Positions 61,962 through 64,000 of a stretch of 64,000 bases of DNA are shown here, piece by piece. The DNA is from Theristus sp. LFF4_11. Its lineage: Eukaryota; Nematoda; Chromadorea; Monhysterida; Xyalidae. The notes under the pieces are model-generated. The model was not told the DNA's origin, did no database searches, and saw only the letters and a program-made list of their open reading frames with translations. The translations under genes were made by a program, and so were the position numbers. Location of the stretch: NCBI GenBank assembly GCA_030248135.1, contig JASANC010003274.1:1-64000 (forward strand), in the 5' to 3' direction. Each line of letters begins with the position of its first letter. Position 1 is the stretch's first letter.

Positions 61962-62442
61962 TCATTTAGAAACACGCACCCGTCGATTGCTTGGTCCGGG
62001 CTTCTCCTGTGCCGAGTGTCTCAGTTTCTTTGGTCGCAGAAAGAACAACGCCAATGCGAGCGTCATCCAGATCATCATGATCATGAACATCGTGTTGGCG
62101 CCACCAAACACGCCGTCCGTGCCCTCCGGTCCCGGCACTGCAAGCGGTAAAAACTGTTGTCGTTTGAAGAACACGAAAATGTGAACGCAATCAATCGAAT
62201 GACAACACACTCACTTTCTTGGACACATTCCGAGTCGGTGCAGTAGCCTTGTGAGTTTCGTAACTGAAAAAGAACTTCGTAAATGCATTTTCGAGGATTC
62301 AAAAAAACAGGCGAGATATACTGATCGGATACAATGGAAAAGTGGAAAAGTTCACCACAACAAAGCAACTCACTAATGATAATAGACGGCGCATCGCAGC
62401 TTCATGGCTGAAAACGCACTCGCACGGGTCGAAATCGGCCAT
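61962..62442 (-). CDS. smim14: Small integral membrane protein 14
   Basis: Exons 62,374-62,442, 62,215-62,263 and 61,962-62,137 give 97 residues; human SMIM14 has 99. The N-terminus MADFDPCECVFSHEAAMRRL is almost the family signature, followed by [20 protein letters not shown] with conserved cysteines. One membrane span (MFMIMMIWMTLALALFFL) then RPKKLR and a basic tail follow. In mammals the protein sits in the endoplasmic reticulum; its molecular role is poorly known. The start is fixed by homology. Confidence 0.93.
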
Positions 62443-63173
62443 TTTTAGCGTCGAATGAGCGGTGAGTTGTTGTGCAGTAGTGCAACATTATGTTGTTGAA
62501 TCTGCGCCACGTATTGAAGAATTATCGGCCTTGCAGTTTCAGGCCCAGGCAGTTGATGTTTTCGGAATGTTTTTAAGGTATTTCCATAAACAACCGCCCA
62601 GAGAAAACAGATCGTAATCCGTAAACATAAGATTTTCTAACAGGCTCATTTCAGATAGAACAGCTGTTGACCAAGAAACAAAGTTTTGTCTTTGTGTTTC
62701 CCTTGTTTAGAGTTTTTATGTCCGAGCTGAGTGTTCGCAGGATCCGCTGTTCCGTTGCTGTTGTTGTGTTCAGAAAAAAATTGTTAAAACGGTACCAGAA
62801 GCTGCTGTTGCGAAACCCCCTCCCAAAAAAAACATTTGCTATATTCCATTATTGTTTTATTGTCTTTTCAGAATGTGTATTCTTCAGATCATCAGATTTG
62901 CAATGGTAAAAAACAGTTCAGGACAAAAAAAATAACATATATGTAAAAAGCGTTTATCACAACGAACATCGGGCAGCCGAGAGAAACAGAATGAAAACAC
63001 AACAATTGGAAGCTTTTTTGAAAGATAATTCTGAGCAATGACTTTGGATGATGATTTTATAGCAGCTTTTTTAGCTCCGTGTTTCATAACATGCGTAGTC
63101 ACAACGAGAAAAATGCAATTGTGCACAGGTTTTTTTGTTGACAAAACAACATCACAAGAACCATTCAGCAAGC
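62443..63173. other. Intergenic: smim14 promoter and 3' flank of the last gene
   Basis: Nothing recognisable apart from AT-rich sequence. Confidence 0.4.
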
Positions 63174-63916
63174 TCAAATTCTGATCTCAATGCCATTCTT
63201 GTCGCGGCCTCCATTAGTCCGCCTGTCCGACTGCATCGTGCCGCTGGGCGTCGTCGCTGCGGTGAACTGCGGCAGCCAGAGGTTCGCCTGTGGCGAGTGC
63301 GCCCCAACGACCGTCGGATCGGAGGAAGACGGCGTGTCGACGCTGTCACTGTGGCCGTTGTGCAGTTGCTGACGCTGTTGCTGTTGCTGCAGCTGCTGCC
63401 GGCGCAGCGTGTCCTGGCCGCTTTTCAGGCGACTGATCTCAGAAAACACCTGCGTCAGCGGCTGGTAGGACGGGCCCCAGTTGGACGGCAGCACGCTGAC
63501 GGACGGCGTCGCGGTGGCGTCCACAGTGGCGGGCGCAGACGGCTGTCGCTGGTGATGCGTGCTGTGGTGGTAGTGCGGCATCACAGCGGCGTTGTTATTG
63601 TTCTGTTCGTCCTGCCGCTGGTCGTCGTTCGCGAGCACCTCGTCCACCTTGGAGTAGATCAGCTCGTGCATGTCGACGTCGTCGTCGTCGTCGTGCGAGC
63701 CGCTCGACTGCTGCACTGCTGCTTCCTCGATCCGAGGGATACGCTCGGCGTCCACAGCAGCGGCGGTCTGCTTGGTCAATGACCGACGAGTCTTGCTAGT
63801 GGATGGTGGATCGATGGCGTTCAACGTGGTGACGCCCATGTTCTCGAGGTATGCCGCAGCGGACGGCAGGTCGGAGTCGACCGAGTCGGCGTCGACGTCG
63901 TGTAAACCGTGGATTC
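63174..63916 (-). CDS. 3'-terminal exon of a large gene, possibly cadherin-superfamily cytoplasmic tail (partial)
   Basis: A single open exon of 247 codons after a good acceptor (ATGTCCTGCAG); the gene continues upstream past the right edge of the window. It is rich in Asp, Ser, His and Gln, with a short polyglutamine run. A central motif SNWGPSYQPLTQVFSEISRL resembles the juxta-C-terminal motif of cadherins and protocadherins (NWGPrF..LA..), here closest in feel to Dachsous-like tails. That is inference from one motif; without the extracellular exons the assignment is weak. Alternative: another low-complexity intracellular scaffold. Confidence 0.45.
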
Positions 63917-64000
63917 CTGCAGGACATAGCATGTGTCTGTGTCTGTTTAACTTGAGACTGAGAAAAACGATTGATTTCCGTGGATCGATTGATTTGTGGG

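Overview
This is nuclear DNA from an animal with small, intron-dense genes. Most introns are 50-400 nt with GT donors and TTTTCAG-like acceptors. Nearly every recognisable protein is a conserved metazoan family: AF10/AF17, activin receptor II, MPC1, SPT4, TXNDC17, ZCCHC8, SMIM14, DCAKD and polyubiquitin. The acceptor style and the two short non-fibrillar collagens suggest an ecdysozoan, perhaps a nematode, but this is inference and I see no spliced leader or other decisive marker.

Region 1-12.34 kb is one giant imperfect palindrome: position 1 pairs with about 12,342. The arms are about 5.5 kb and the middle is about 1 kb. The arms carry a duplicated coiled-coil gene, a TA-flanked foldback element and long poly-G/poly-C tracts; each arm runs into G-rich low-complexity DNA near the centre. 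A second small inverted repeat with a C/G-rich core follows (12.35-13.67 kb). An assembly or read artefact must be excluded for this part.

From 14.4 kb onward the window is ordinary gene-rich DNA. In order: dephospho-CoA kinase (-), a 13-exon AF10/AF17 chromatin protein (-), a type II activin receptor (+), a bZIP factor with an overlapping upstream reading frame (+), two tandem collagens (+,+), TXNDC17 (-), MPC1 (+), SPT4 (+), a beta-1,3-galactosyltransferase (-), a putative two-span membrane protein (-), a seven-unit polyubiquitin gene with a heat-shock element (+), ZCCHC8 (+), SMIM14 (-), and the 3' end of a possibly cadherin-like gene running off the right edge (-). Exon joins were built by hand and checked for phase; most give full-length proteins of the expected family size.

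The genes do not form a pathway, though several serve common nuclear housekeeping roles: AF10 and SPT4 in transcription, ZCCHC8 in RNA decay, ubiquitin in stress. Small non-coding repeats are scattered through introns and gaps: TA-flanked MITEs with CCAAT and E-box motifs, a tRNA-like SINE, a 190-bp repeat shared with the palindrome, and short GCATTCATGAA palindromes. The palindrome and these repeat families are the most unusual parts of the window.
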